Counted from the first letter of the stretch, positions 49,578 through 59,120 are shown. The stretch is 64,000 nucleotides of DNA from Streptomyces toyocaensis (GCF_000725125.1 NZ_JFCB01000001.1:124001-188000); one strand, 5' to 3'. Notes: generated by a model from the sequence alone, not told the origin. Made by a program: numbers and translations.

Positions 49578-52184
49578 TCAGCTCGTGGATCCGGACCGGG
49601 AGGCGCCGGCCGGCACCGGGGCAGGTGCCTCGTGAGCGAAGAAGTGCCGGGTGAGCTCGACGCGACTGTTGATGTCCAGCTTCGAGAACACCCGGCGCAG
49701 GTGGCTGTCGACGGTGTGGGGCGACAGGAACAGGACGCTCGCCGCCTCACGGTTGGTCCTGCCGTCGACGATCGCCCGTACCACGCGCAACTCGGCACTC
49801 GTGAGGCTCTCCCAGCCCGACTTGGGCCGGCCGGCGCCGAGTCGGCGCACGTGGTGCACGCCGAGACGGCGCAGCTTCTTCTGCGCGCGTGCCGTGTCAC
49901 GCGACGCCCCGCACTCCAGATAGAGGTCCAGGGCGGACTCGAGGAGCTGGACCGCCCGGCTTCTGTCACCCATGCCCTGATCCACCCGCGCCGCGTCCTC
50001 CAGGGCGTTGCCCGCCGCGAGCGGACGTCCGGCGAGCCGGTGGAGCTCCGCGGCGCGGTGCAGTGCGGTCGCGTCGTCGCGCAGCACGCCCTCCGCGTGT
50101 TCGGCTCCACCCCTCAGCGACCGCACCCCCGGGTTGCGCTCGGCGACGTGCCGCGCGAACGCGGCCGCCTGTTCGGCTTCCGCGTCGAGACCCGCCTGCC
50201 TGGCCTGGCGGACGAGCGTCGCGGCGGCGGTGGGGGCCTCGGAGAACAGCAACGGGTCGGGCGAGGCCTGTGCCTCGACGTCGATCAGGGTGCGGACCAT
50301 CATCGCAGGGCGCCCACTGGCCGCGTGGAACTGTGCGAGCGCCCAGTCCAGGCGGGTCCTGTCGGCTGCCGGGGCTCGGGGCACCAGGTGTTCGGCCAGG
50401 CGCAGCTGTTCACTGGCGGTCGCCAGATCATCGCACTGCGTACTGACGCGGGCCAGGACCAGGCGGGCCGGCACCGCGTGCCCGGACGGCGACCGCTCCA
50501 CCAGCCGGAGCGCGCTCTCGGCTTCGGCGCGGGCTTCCTCGAGCCGGCCCGTCGCCGCCAGCAGCTCGGCCCGGTGCCCGTGCCACAGGGACTCGGGCCA
50601 GGCCCCGCCGGCCCTGTCCGCCTCCTCCATGACGGCAGTGAGGACGGCGTCCGCTTCCTCGCACTGGTCGACCGCGACGAGGGCCCGGACCAGCCATGTC
50701 CACAGCGGGCTGTCGCACGGGACGGAGTCAGGCGTGGCCGCGGGCCGTCCGTCCCACACCGACGCCGCGCCCGGCCCGCACCCGTCCTGCCGGGCGGGCG
50801 TCCGGCGCGGCAGGACGGCGGACAGGTCGTGGCAGCCGGCCTCCCGCAGCCCCTGCCCCAGCTCCAGCACGAGCCGCGTCTCCGCCACCGCGTCAGGGCC
50901 GGGACGTACGGCGAGGTCCAGGAGACGGGAGGCCTCGGCATGCCGGCCCACCGTGACGAGCAGGCGCAGGGCCCGCGCCAGTGCCCCCGGCCCGTCGTCG
51001 CCGTGACACGCCAGTGCCGAGACGGCTCGGGCCGTCAGGGCGTCGTTCCTGTCACCCGCCGGTGACGGCTGCCCCGGCACGGCCGGAGTGACGGCAGACG
51101 ATGCGGAGGCCGGCGGAGCGGGGCGGACGTCCCGCGCGCCGGGCCTGGGAGGCTCCACGGCAAGAGCGGGCCCGGCGGTCGCGCCTTCCGCCGGGGCGCC
51201 GTGCCGAAGCGCCTCGGCGATCACCTCGTGGGTGAACGCGAGCTCCGCGCCCTCCCTGCGCAGCAGACCCGCCTGCACCGCCTCCCCGGCGGCGGCGGAC
51301 AGCGCGCCGGCCGGCTCGCCCAGCAGGTCCGCCACGTGCTCGGCCGTGAACGGACGGCCGGACCGCCCGCCGTGTTCCAGGAGCCGCCGGACCACGGGCG
51401 ACATGCCGGCCAGCAGCCGGTCGATCGCCGTACGGACGCCGACGGGCACGCGTTCGGTCAGCACCGAGGCCGTGCCGTCCAGGACCACGACCTGCCCGGC
51501 CTTCATGAGCGCGCGGAAGACGTTCTTCAGCAACCAGGGGTTGCCCTGGCAGCGCTCCGCCCACCGGAGCACGGACGCGTCGGGCTTGGCGCCGAGGACG
51601 CCGGTGCACAGCTCGGCCACCGCCTCGTCGTCCAGCGTCCCCACATGAAGCCGGACCGCGGCGTGGTCGATCAGCCAGTCGAGGGCGTGCTGGGCGAGCA
51701 CCGACGAGGGAACCGGCCGGCGGGCCAGCAGCCAGAGCACCGGCGACGAGGCGAGCGAGCGGACGAGTTCGCGCAGGGCCAGCGCGCTGACGTCGTCGAT
51801 CCGGTGGGCGTCGTCCAGCACGATCACCAGGGGGTGTCTGCGCGCCGCGTCCTCGACCAGGGAGCCGATCCGGTCCACGAGCCAGAAGGGGTTGCTGTCC
51901 GGGCGTGCCAGTTCGTCGAGTCCGTCCGCGCCGGGCAGGGCCCGCCGCAGGAAGTTGATCAGCAGATGCACGGGAGTGGTCGGCTGGTCGACGCCCCCCG
52001 TCCGCCCCACGACCGCCGTCAGGCCGCGGTCGGCCGCCTCCAGCGCCGCGGCCTGCAACAGCTGCGTCTTGCCCACCCCGAACGGGCCCTCGACGACGAC
52101 GCAGCTCCCGGACCCACGCGTCGTGGCGTCCAGGTGGGAGCCCAGGACGGACAGGATCCGCTCACGCCCGGCCAATGGATTCAT
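49578..52184 (-). CDS. LAL-type LuxR family regulator, terpenoid-cluster situated
   Basis: An 868-residue regulator. Walker A is GPFGVGKT at residues 33-40 and Walker B is PLVIVLDDAHRIDDVSA. A winged-helix-like sensor and TPR-like repeats follow, interrupted by a Pro/Ala-rich low-complexity linker around residues 340-385 (GARDVRPAPPASASSAVTPA). The C-terminal HTH is WESLTSAELRVVRAIVDGRT, NREAASVLFLSPHTVDSHLR, RVFSKLDINSRVELTRHFFA. It is divergent from the mevalonate operon across 438 bp that contain two strong palindromes, so direct control of that operon is likely. Confidence 0.88.
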   Translation of the reverse strand: MNPLAGRERILSVLGSHLDATTRGSGSCVVVEGPFGVGKTQLLQAAALEAADRGLTAVVGRTGGVDQPTTPVHLLINFLRRALPGADGLDELARPDSNPFWLVDRIGSLVEDAARRHPLVIVLDDAHRIDDVSALALRELVRSLASSPVLWLLARRPVPSSVLAQHALDWLIDHAAVRLHVGTLDDEAVAELCTGVLGAKPDASVLRWAERCQGNPWLLKNVFRALMKAGQVVVLDGTASVLTERVPVGVRTAIDRLLAGMSPVVRRLLEHGGRSGRPFTAEHVADLLGEPAGALSAAAGEAVQAGLLRREGAELAFTHEVIAEALRHGAPAEGATAGPALAVEPPRPGARDVRPAPPASASSAVTPAVPGQPSPAGDRNDALTARAVSALACHGDDGPGALARALRLLVTVGRHAEASRLLDLAVRPGPDAVAETRLVLELGQGLREAGCHDLSAVLPRRTPARQDGCGPGAASVWDGRPAATPDSVPCDSPLWTWLVRALVAVDQCEEADAVLTAVMEEADRAGGAWPESLWHGHRAELLAATGRLEEARAEAESALRLVERSPSGHAVPARLVLARVSTQCDDLATASEQLRLAEHLVPRAPAADRTRLDWALAQFHAASGRPAMMVRTLIDVEAQASPDPLLFSEAPTAAATLVRQARQAGLDAEAEQAAAFARHVAERNPGVRSLRGGAEHAEGVLRDDATALHRAAELHRLAGRPLAAGNALEDAARVDQGMGDRSRAVQLLESALDLYLECGASRDTARAQKKLRRLGVHHVRRLGAGRPKSGWESLTSAELRVVRAIVDGRTNREAASVLFLSPHTVDSHLRRVFSKLDINSRVELTRHFFAHEAPAPVPAGASRSGSTS

Positions 52185-52243
52185 GATTCCCCCCGTGTTG
52201 CTCTGCAGAGCCGTCCAAGCAGCTTTCCGTCAGGCGCAACGCG

Positions 52244-52276
52244 GTGTGCAACTGTCCGGAGCGGCCAGTTGCACAC
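52244..52276. promoter_or_regulatory. Palindrome 1 upstream of the mevalonate operon
   Basis: Perfect 11 bp arms GTGTGCAACTG / CAGTTGCACAC separated by 11 bp. Centre-to-centre spacing of the half-sites is about two helical turns, as for a dimeric activator or repressor. It is 60-92 bp from the LAL start codon. Confidence 0.7.
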
Positions 52277-52370
52277 CTGTCGTCCACCCGTGATCGAGTC
52301 GAGCGATCAGCGTGGCCGCTTCAGTTATACGGGATGCCCGCCGGGGTGGGGGAATGCCCGGTCGCATTCG

Positions 52371-52390
52371 CACTACTCGCCCGAGTAGTG
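52371..52390. promoter_or_regulatory. Palindrome 2 upstream of the mevalonate operon
   Basis: A 20 bp near-continuous perfect palindrome, CACTACTCG-CC-CGAGTAGTG, different in sequence from palindrome 1. Compact AT-containing dyads of this type are typical HTH-dimer operators. Confidence 0.7.
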
Positions 52391-52622
52391 GGCAGCGCAG
52401 ACGGTTCGTCATTACCGTTCGTGTCGTTGCGATTCGCTGGCGAGCAGAGCAGCGACTTTGACGAACTCTTTCCAAGGTTTCCTTGTTTTCGTGCGGGATG
52501 ACGTGCATTCGGAATGGGCCGGGCGCCGCTCCGCGTTCGACGTGACTGTTCTCGGCGAATTCACGGAAGTCCGGGACGCATGAGTGCGAGAGTGACCGCC
52601 GCCTCGACCGGGAGATGAAAGC

Positions 52623-53711
52623 ATGACCGTGAGTTATCTCGGAACAGCCGTGGAGCCGGCCGCCATTGATGCCGCGATCAGTGACTTCTTCGCGGAACGC
52701 CGAGCCGAGGCCGCTTCGCTCGGTGAGGACTTCGCGGCGACCGTCAAGGAGTTGGAGAACTACGTCCTGCGCGGCGGCAAGCGCGTCCGGCCGACGTTCG
52801 CCTGGCTGGGCTGGATCGGTGCCGGGGGTGACCCGGACGACCCGGTGGCCCCTGCCGTGCTTCGCGCCTGCGCGGGATTCGAGCTGCTGCACGCGTCGGG
52901 GCTGATCCACGACGACATCATCGACGCGTCCCAGACCCGTCGGGGCCATCCCGCCGCGCACGTGGTCTTCGCCGAGCGGCACCGGATGCGGCGCTTCTCC
53001 GGTGACCCGGGCGCCTTCGGCGCGGGCGCCGCCATCCTCGTCGGGGACCTCGCCCTGGTGTGGTCCGACGTCATGGTGCGTGCCTCCGGGCTGCCGGCGG
53101 ACGCGCAGACCCGGCTCGGACCGGTGTGGTCCGCGGTGCGGTACGAGGTGATGTACGGCCAGCTGCTCGACCTGATCAGCCAGGCCGGCGACGAGGAGGA
53201 CGTCGACGCGGCACTGCTCGTCGACCAGTACAAGACGGCCTCGTACACGGTGGAACGGCCCCTGCAGTTCGGTGCCGCGATCGCCGGCGCCGACTCCGGG
53301 CTCGTGGCGGCCTACCGGGCGTTCGGCGCCGACATCGGCATCGCCTTCCAGTTGCGCGACGACCTGCTGGGCGTGTTCGGCGACCCGGCGGTGACGGGCA
53401 AGCCGTCGGGGGACGACCTGCGCGAGGGCAAGCGGACGGTGCTGCTCGCGACGGCACTGCAGCGCGCGGACGCGCGCGATCCGCGGGCGGCGGCGTTCCT
53501 CAGGGCGACGATCGGGACCGACCTCGGGGACGACGACCTCGCCCGGGTCCGCGCCGTCCTCACCGATGTCGGCGCCGTGCGGCACATCGAACGGGAGATC
53601 GAACGCCGCACCGACCGGGCCATGGCGGTGCTGGAGGCGAGCAGCGCCACCGGTCTCGCGAAACAACAGCTCGCCGCGATGGCGACCAAGGCGACGCAGC
53701 GGGCCCACTGA
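52623..53711 (+). CDS. Polyprenyl diphosphate synthase (probable geranylgeranyl diphosphate synthase)
   Basis: A 362-residue trans-isoprenyl diphosphate synthase. The first Asp-rich motif is GLIHDDIIDASQTRRG (D97, D98, D101) and the second is AFQLRDDLLGVFGDPAVTGK (D246, D247). LRGGKRVRPTFAWLG holds the conserved IPP-binding GKR. The residue five before the first Asp is Ser and the fourth is Gly, leaving room for a chain longer than C15; GGPP is likely, a longer chain cannot be excluded. It opens the mevalonate operon and overlaps the mevalonate kinase start by one base, as in mevalonate clusters of terpenoid-producing Streptomyces. Confidence 0.9.
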   Translation: MTVSYLGTAVEPAAIDAAISDFFAERRAEAASLGEDFAATVKELENYVLRGGKRVRPTFAWLGWIGAGGDPDDPVAPAVLRACAGFELLHASGLIHDDIIDASQTRRGHPAAHVVFAERHRMRRFSGDPGAFGAGAAILVGDLALVWSDVMVRASGLPADAQTRLGPVWSAVRYEVMYGQLLDLISQAGDEEDVDAALLVDQYKTASYTVERPLQFGAAIAGADSGLVAAYRAFGADIGIAFQLRDDLLGVFGDPAVTGKPSGDDLREGKRTVLLATALQRADARDPRAAAFLRATIGTDLGDDDLARVRAVLTDVGAVRHIEREIERRTDRAMAVLEASSATGLAKQQLAAMATKATQRAH

Positions 53712-54811
53712 TGGCGACGACACCACAGCGCACCGTCGGCGGCCGCGCGGACCTCGTGGACGAGCCGGACTCCGGGCACCGGTCCTCCGGTGTCGGACGC
53801 GCCCACGGCAAGGCCATCCTGCTCGGTGAGCACGCCGTCGTGTACGGCGCCCCGGCGCTGGCCGTTCCGGTGCCCCAGCTGCCGGTCACCGCGAGCGCGA
53901 CGCGGCGCCCCGGGGACGACGGCGCGGACGAGGTGACCTTCGAGCTGGCCGGTCCCGGGTCCACGTCACGGATACCGTCGTCCTCGAGCGGACTGCAGCG
54001 CCTGGTCGCAGAGTTCAGGAAGTGGGCCGGCGCCGTGGACGGCCTGCGTGCGGACGTGCTCATCGACTGCTCGATCCCGCAGGGGCGTGGGCTCGGCTCC
54101 AGCGCCGCCTGCGCCCGGGCGGCGGTCCTGGCCCTCGCGGACCTCCTCGGCCGCCGCCTCGACGCCAGGACGACGTTCGACCTCGTACAGGCCTCCGAGA
54201 AGGTGACGCACGGGAGGGCGAGCGGCATCGACGCGCTCGCCACCGGCGCGACCTCCCCCCTGCTGTTCCGCTCCGGCACCGCCCGGGAGCTGCCGATGCC
54301 GATGCCCGGGGACGCCCCCGCGCCTCCCCGGGAGCGGGCCGCGGAGCGCGCCGCCCCCGACGGGTACCGCGGCCCCGGCGGAGTGTTCGTCATCGCGGAC
54401 AGCGGGATGAGCGGCGGCACCAGGGAGGCGGTGGAGCTGCTGCGGCGCAGGTTCGCGCGCGAACCGCGGACCCGGGAGGCGTTCGTCGGCCAGGTCTCGG
54501 ACCTGACGGACGAGGCCGTGCGCGACCTCGCCCACGGCCGGTGGGACGACTTCGGCACGCGGATGACCGAGAACCACCGGCTGCTCCGCGAGATCGGGAT
54601 CAGCACGGCCCGCATCGACGCCCTGGTCGAGGCCGCGCTGGCCGCGGGCGGCCTGGGCGCCAAGCTCAGTGGCGGCGGCCTGGGGGGCTGCATGATCGCG
54701 CTCGCCGACGAACCCGGCCGGACGGCGGCGGTCGTGAGCGGCCTCCGAGAAGCCGGTGCCGTCCGGACCTGGATCGTGCCGGCAGGAAGGTATGCGCACC
54801 ATGCGGACTGA
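53711..54811 (+). CDS. mvk: Mevalonate kinase
   Basis: A 366-residue GHMP kinase phosphorylating mevalonate. Conserved elements are GRAHGKAILLGEHAVVYGAP (motif 1), SIPQGRGLGSSAACARAAVL (phosphate-binding motif 2), THGRASGIDALAT (catalytic Asp region) and AKLSGGGLGGCMIALAD (motif 3). The N-terminal 30 residues before motif 1 are a family-variable extension. The ATG shares a base with the previous stop, and the stop overlaps the next gene by 11 bp. Confidence 0.93.
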   Translation: MATTPQRTVGGRADLVDEPDSGHRSSGVGRAHGKAILLGEHAVVYGAPALAVPVPQLPVTASATRRPGDDGADEVTFELAGPGSTSRIPSSSSGLQRLVAEFRKWAGAVDGLRADVLIDCSIPQGRGLGSSAACARAAVLALADLLGRRLDARTTFDLVQASEKVTHGRASGIDALATGATSPLLFRSGTARELPMPMPGDAPAPPRERAAERAAPDGYRGPGGVFVIADSGMSGGTREAVELLRRRFAREPRTREAFVGQVSDLTDEAVRDLAHGRWDDFGTRMTENHRLLREIGISTARIDALVEAALAAGGLGAKLSGGGLGGCMIALADEPGRTAAVVSGLREAGAVRTWIVPAGRYAHHAD

Positions 54812-55850
54812 CCATCGGGCGGGGCCGGTCGCGCCGGCCGTCGACGCCCCGGGCCACGGAGTGACGGCTGTGGCCCACCCCAACATCGCGTTGATCAAGT
54901 ACTGGGGCAAGCGCGACGAGCGGCTCATGATCCCGTACGTCGACAGCCTGTCGATGACGCTGGACATCTTCCCGACGACCACCACGGTCCGGCTGGACCC
55001 CGGGGCGCCGGCCGACAGTTTCACCCTCGACGGCTCCCCCGCCGAGGGCGAGGTGCGCCGGCGCGTCGTCGGCTTCCTCGACCTGCTGCGGGAGAGGTCC
55101 GGACGCTGCGAGCCGGCCGTCGTCGACACCCGCAACTCCGTGCCCACCGGGGCCGGACTGGCGTCCTCGGCGAGCGGTTTCGCAGCCCTGGCCCTGGCCG
55201 GCGCGGCCGCCTACGGGCTCGACCTCGATCGCACCGCGCTGTCCCGGCTGGCCCGCCGGGGGTCCGCGTCGGCCTCCCGGTCGATGTTCGGCGGCTTCGC
55301 GGTCTGTCATGCGGGCCGCGGCACCGGTGCGGCCGCGGACCTCGGCTCCTACGCGGAACCGGTGCCGGTTGCGGACTTCGATCCCGCGCTGGTGATCGCG
55401 GTGGTCGACGCGGGGGCCAAGGCCGTGTCCAGCCGGGCCGCCATGCGGCGGACCGTCGAGACCTCGCCGCTCTACCGCGCGTGGGCGACCTCCGGCAAGG
55501 CCGATCTGGCCGAGATGCGGGCGGCGTTGCGGCGGGGAGATCTCGACGCGGTCGGGGAGATCGCCGAGCGCAACGCCCTCGGCATGCACGCGACGATGCT
55601 GGCGGCACGGCCGGCGGTGCGCTATCTGTCGCCGGCCACGGTGTCCGTGCTCGACGGCGTGCTGCGGCTGCGTTCGGACGGCGTGCCGGCCTACGCGACG
55701 ATGGACGCCGGACCCAACGTCAAGGTGTTCTGCCACCCCGCGGACGCCGACCGGGTGGCCGAGGCGGTGCGCGGCGCCGCCCCGGGCTGCACGGTGTTCA
55801 CCGCGCGGCGCGGGCCGGGCGCCCGGCTGACGACGGAGGCCGAGCGGTGA
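54801..55850 (+). CDS. mvaD: Diphosphomevalonate decarboxylase
   Basis: A 349-residue GHMP-family decarboxylase producing isopentenyl diphosphate. VAHPNIALIKYWGKRDERLM is the family start signature; PYVDSLSMTLDIFPTTTTVR, NSVPTGAGLASSASGFAALA (phosphate loop and catalytic Ser region) and AYATMDAGPNVKVFCHPAD (catalytic Asp) follow. I prefer ATG 54801, 10 nt after GGAAGG; ATG 54792 is also in frame. It is coupled on both sides, the downstream junction being GTGA. Confidence 0.93.
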   Translation: MRTDHRAGPVAPAVDAPGHGVTAVAHPNIALIKYWGKRDERLMIPYVDSLSMTLDIFPTTTTVRLDPGAPADSFTLDGSPAEGEVRRRVVGFLDLLRERSGRCEPAVVDTRNSVPTGAGLASSASGFAALALAGAAAYGLDLDRTALSRLARRGSASASRSMFGGFAVCHAGRGTGAAADLGSYAEPVPVADFDPALVIAVVDAGAKAVSSRAAMRRTVETSPLYRAWATSGKADLAEMRAALRRGDLDAVGEIAERNALGMHATMLAARPAVRYLSPATVSVLDGVLRLRSDGVPAYATMDAGPNVKVFCHPADADRVAEAVRGAAPGCTVFTARRGPGARLTTEAER

Positions 55851-56956
55851 GCGCGGCGGTCACCCGGCACGCCCCGGGCAAGCTGTTCGTCCTCGGCGAG
55901 TACGCCGTGCTGGAACCGGGCCACCCGGCGGTCCTGGTGGCGGTCGACCGCCACGTCGGCGTCACCGTGTCGGCGGCCGACGGGGCAGAGGTCGTGATCG
56001 AGTCGGACCTCTCCCCGCGAGCGGCGTGCCTGCGGCGCGGTGCCGCCGGGCTCGGCGCCGACGCCGGTGCCGAGCCTCGGGTCCTGGACCGCCTCGGCCA
56101 CGTCGTGTCGGCGATCGACGTGGTCGACGGACTGCTGGCCGAGCGCGGACGGCGCGCGCCGCCGATCCGCGTCTCGGTCACCAGCCGCCTGCACCGTGAC
56201 GGAACGAAGTTCGGGCTGGGATCGAGCGGCGCGGTGACGGTCGCCACGGTGACTGCCCTGGCCGCGTACTACGGCATGGAACTGTCACCGGACGACCGGT
56301 TCCGGCTCGCGCTGCTGGCCACGGCGCGGCGCGACCCCCGCTCCTCCGGCGGCGATCTCGCCGCGAGCGTCTGGGGCGGCTGGGTCGCCTACCGTGCGCC
56401 CGACCGGGCAGCCGTGCTGGCCCTGGCGCGGCGCGGGGGTGTCGAGCACGCCCTCCGGGAGCCGTGGCCCGGGTTCTCGGTGCGCCGGCTGCCGCCGCCG
56501 CGCGGACTCGCGCTGGAGGTGGGCTGGACGGGACAACCGGCCAGCACCGCCTCGTTGACGGGCCGCCTGGAGACGGGGGAGTGGCGGGGCAGCACGGCCC
56601 AGCGGGACTTCGTCCGTCGCAGCGACGCCTGTGTGGAGGCCGCGATCCGCGCGCTCGAGCGGGGGGACGACGACGAGCTGCTGCACCGGATCCGCGGCGC
56701 GCGCCGGATGCTCGCCGATCTCGACGGCGCCGTCCGTCTCGGCATCTTCACCCCGGTGCTGACGGCCCTGTGCGACGTCGCCGAGGCCGTCGGCGGCGCC
56801 GCCAAGCCCTCGGGCGCCGGAGGCGGCGACTGCGGCATCGCGTTCCTGGAGGCCGCCGAGGCGTCGCGGGTGTCGCGACTGCGGGAGCGGTGGTCCGCCG
56901 CGGGGGTGCTCCCCCTGCCGATTCACATCCAGCCGACGAAAGGGAGCCCAGCATGA
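55847..56956 (+). CDS. Phosphomevalonate kinase
   Basis: A 369-residue GHMP kinase that makes diphosphomevalonate. APGKLFVLGEYAVLEPGHPA is the typical N-terminus (GKLF..GEY). KFGLGSSGAVTVATVTALAA is the phosphate loop, SSGGDLAASVWGGWVAYRAP the substrate region, and AAKPSGAGGGDCGIAFLEA the C-terminal GHMP motif. It overlaps the preceding and following genes by 4 bp each. Acts in the cytosol between mevalonate kinase and the decarboxylase. Confidence 0.92.
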   Translation: MSAAVTRHAPGKLFVLGEYAVLEPGHPAVLVAVDRHVGVTVSAADGAEVVIESDLSPRAACLRRGAAGLGADAGAEPRVLDRLGHVVSAIDVVDGLLAERGRRAPPIRVSVTSRLHRDGTKFGLGSSGAVTVATVTALAAYYGMELSPDDRFRLALLATARRDPRSSGGDLAASVWGGWVAYRAPDRAAVLALARRGGVEHALREPWPGFSVRRLPPPRGLALEVGWTGQPASTASLTGRLETGEWRGSTAQRDFVRRSDACVEAAIRALERGDDDELLHRIRGARRMLADLDGAVRLGIFTPVLTALCDVAEAVGGAAKPSGAGGGDCGIAFLEAAEASRVSRLRERWSAAGVLPLPIHIQPTKGSPA

Positions 56957-58059
56957 TCGCTGAGCGCAAGGACGCCCACGTGCGGTTCGCCACCGAGCAG
57001 CATCGCCGGCGCGGCGGGCACAACCAGTTCGACGACGTGTCCTTCGTGCATCACGCGCTGGCCGGCATCGACCGCTCCGACGTCTCGACGGTCACCCGCT
57101 TCGGCGGCATGGAGTGGCAGGTTCCGCTGTACATCAACGCGATGACCGGCGGCAGCCCCAAGACCGGGGAGATCAACCGCGATCTGGCGATCGCCGCCCG
57201 CGAGACCGGGGTCGCCGTCGCCACGGGATCCATCAGCCCGTACTTCGCCGACGCGTCGGTGGCGGACACCTTCAGCGTGATGCGCGAGGAGAACCCCGGT
57301 GGTTTCATCCTGGCGAACATCAACGCCAACGCCACCGTCGAGAAGGCACGCCGCGCCGTGGACCTGCTGCAGGCCGACGCCCTCCAGATCCACCTCAACG
57401 TGATCCAGGAGACGGTGATGCCGGAGGGCGACCGGTCGTTCGCCTCCTGGGGCCCGCGGATCGAGGAGATCGCGGCAGCCGTCGACGTCCCGCTGATCGT
57501 GAAGGAGGTCGGCTTCGGGCTCAGCCGCGAGACCCTGTTGCGGCTCCAGGAGATGGGCGTACGGGTCGCCGATGTCTCCGGCAGCGGCGGCACGGACTTC
57601 GCACGGATCGAGAACGACCGGCGTGACCGGCCCGACTACTCGTACCTCAACGGCTGGGGACAGTCCACCCCGGCCTGCCTCCTGGACGCCCACGGCGTCG
57701 GCCTCCCGGTGCTCGCCTCCGGCGGTGTCCGTCATCCGCTCGACGTGGCGCGCGCACTGGCACTCGGCGCCTCCGCCGTCGGGGCGTCCGGCCTGTTCCT
57801 CAAGACCGTGCTCGACGGCGGCGCCCCGGCCCTGATCTCGCTGCTGTCCTCGTGGATCGACCAGCTCACAGCCCTGATGACCGCGCTGGGCGCGCCCACC
57901 CCCGCCGACCTCGCCCGGTGCGACGTGCTCGTCCAGGGCGACCTGCGCGCGTTCTGCGCCGACCGGGGGATCGAGACCCGGTGGCTGGCGACCCGCTCCC
58001 GTTCCTACCGCACCAACTCCTCCAGCACGCACCACGAGACGATCGGAGGTTCCCGATGA
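56953..58059 (+). CDS. fni: Type 2 isopentenyl-diphosphate delta-isomerase (FMN/NADPH)
   Basis: A 368-residue TIM-barrel flavoenzyme interconverting IPP and DMAPP. The N-terminal RKDAHVRFATEQHRRR and FDDVSFVHHALAGIDRSDVS, the MTGGSPKTGEINRDLA loop, LQIHLNVIQETVMPEGDRSF, VKEVGFGLSRE and the FMN-phosphate motif VSGSGGTDFARIE are all present. SGGVRHPLDVARALALGASA completes the flavin site. ATGA coupling with phosphomevalonate kinase and with HMG-CoA reductase. Confidence 0.94.
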   Translation: MIAERKDAHVRFATEQHRRRGGHNQFDDVSFVHHALAGIDRSDVSTVTRFGGMEWQVPLYINAMTGGSPKTGEINRDLAIAARETGVAVATGSISPYFADASVADTFSVMREENPGGFILANINANATVEKARRAVDLLQADALQIHLNVIQETVMPEGDRSFASWGPRIEEIAAAVDVPLIVKEVGFGLSRETLLRLQEMGVRVADVSGSGGTDFARIENDRRDRPDYSYLNGWGQSTPACLLDAHGVGLPVLASGGVRHPLDVARALALGASAVGASGLFLKTVLDGGAPALISLLSSWIDQLTALMTALGAPTPADLARCDVLVQGDLRAFCADRGIETRWLATRSRSYRTNSSSTHHETIGGSR

Positions 58060-59120
58060 CCGAGTCCCATGCGGTCGCCGGCGTTCCCATGAAATGGGTG
58101 GGTCCCCTGCGCATGTCGGGGAACGTCGCCGAGCTCGAGACCCACGTGCCGCTCGCCACCTACGAGTCACCGCTGTGGCCCTCCGTCGGGCGCGGCGCAC
58201 GGCTGTCCACCATGGTCGAACAGGGCATCGTCACCACACTGGTCGACGAGCGGATGACGCGCTCGGTCTTCGTGAGGGCCGAGGACGCCCAGGCCGCCCA
58301 CATGGCCGCCCTGGAGGTCGACGCCCGCCTCGACGAACTCCGTGACGTCGTGCGCACCTGCGGCCGGTTCGTCGAACTCATCGGATTCCACCACGAGATC
58401 GCGGCCAACCTGCTGTTCCTCCGGTTCGAGTTCACCACGGGCGACGCGTCCGGGCACAACATGGCGACGCTGGCCGCCGACGCGCTCCTCAGCCACATCC
58501 TGCAGGCCATCCCCGGAATCACCTACGGCTCGATCTCGGGGAACTACTGCACGGACAAGAAGGCGACCGCGGTCAACGGCATCCTCGGGCGGGGCAAGAG
58601 GGTCGTCGCCGAACTCCTGCTGCCCCGTGACATCGTCCACAAGTCGCTGCGCACGACGGCCGCCGCGATGGCCGACCTGAACATCGGCAAGAACATGATC
58701 GGCACCCTGCTCGCGGGCGGGATCCGCTCGGCCAACGCCCACTACGCGAACATGCTGCTCGGCTTCTACCTGGCGACGGGCCAGGACGCGGCGAACATCG
58801 TGGAGGGCTCCCAGGGCGTGACCGTGGCCGAGGACCGGGACGGCGACCTGTACTTCTCCTGCACCCTGCCCAACCTGATCGTGGGGACGGTCGGCAACGG
58901 CAAGGGACTCGACTTCGTCGAAGAGAACCTTGAGCGGCTCGGCTGCCGCGCGGCGCGCGAGCCCGGCGACAACGCCCGGCGTCTCGCGGTCATCGCGGCC
59001 GCGACGGTGCTGTGCGGAGAACTCTCCCTGATGGCGGCCCAGACGAACCCCGGTGAGCTGATGCGGGCGCACGTCCGGCTGGAGCGCAGGAACGCGACGA
59101 CCAGGATCGGAGGCAAGTGA
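58056..59120 (+). CDS. mvaA: 3-hydroxy-3-methylglutaryl-CoA reductase
   Basis: A 354-residue soluble reductase forming mevalonate, without N-terminal membrane segments. Motifs of the family: PLATYESPLWPSVGRGARLS (catalytic Glu region), FEFTTGDASGHNMATLAADA (the cofactor DAMG-like helix), SGNYCTDKKATAVNGILGRG (catalytic Lys in DKK) and QDAANIVEGSQGVTVAE (Asp). The sequence follows class I enzymes of Streptomyces mevalonate clusters and probably uses NADPH. Coupled to fni by ATGA and to HMG-CoA synthase by a one-base overlap. Confidence 0.94.
   Translation: MTESHAVAGVPMKWVGPLRMSGNVAELETHVPLATYESPLWPSVGRGARLSTMVEQGIVTTLVDERMTRSVFVRAEDAQAAHMAALEVDARLDELRDVVRTCGRFVELIGFHHEIAANLLFLRFEFTTGDASGHNMATLAADALLSHILQAIPGITYGSISGNYCTDKKATAVNGILGRGKRVVAELLLPRDIVHKSLRTTAAAMADLNIGKNMIGTLLAGGIRSANAHYANMLLGFYLATGQDAANIVEGSQGVTVAEDRDGDLYFSCTLPNLIVGTVGNGKGLDFVEENLERLGCRAAREPGDNARRLAVIAAATVLCGELSLMAAQTNPGELMRAHVRLERRNATTRIGGK

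Larger units (their letters stand above)
52185..52622. promoter_or_regulatory. Divergent control region of the terpenoid operon
   Basis: 438 bp without coding potential, between the LAL gene and the prenyl diphosphate synthase. It carries two perfect palindromes (52244-52276 and 52371-52390) and a TTGACG -35-like hexamer at 52458-52463; no convincing -10 was matched to it. GGGAGATGAAAGC precedes the first gene. Confidence 0.55.
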
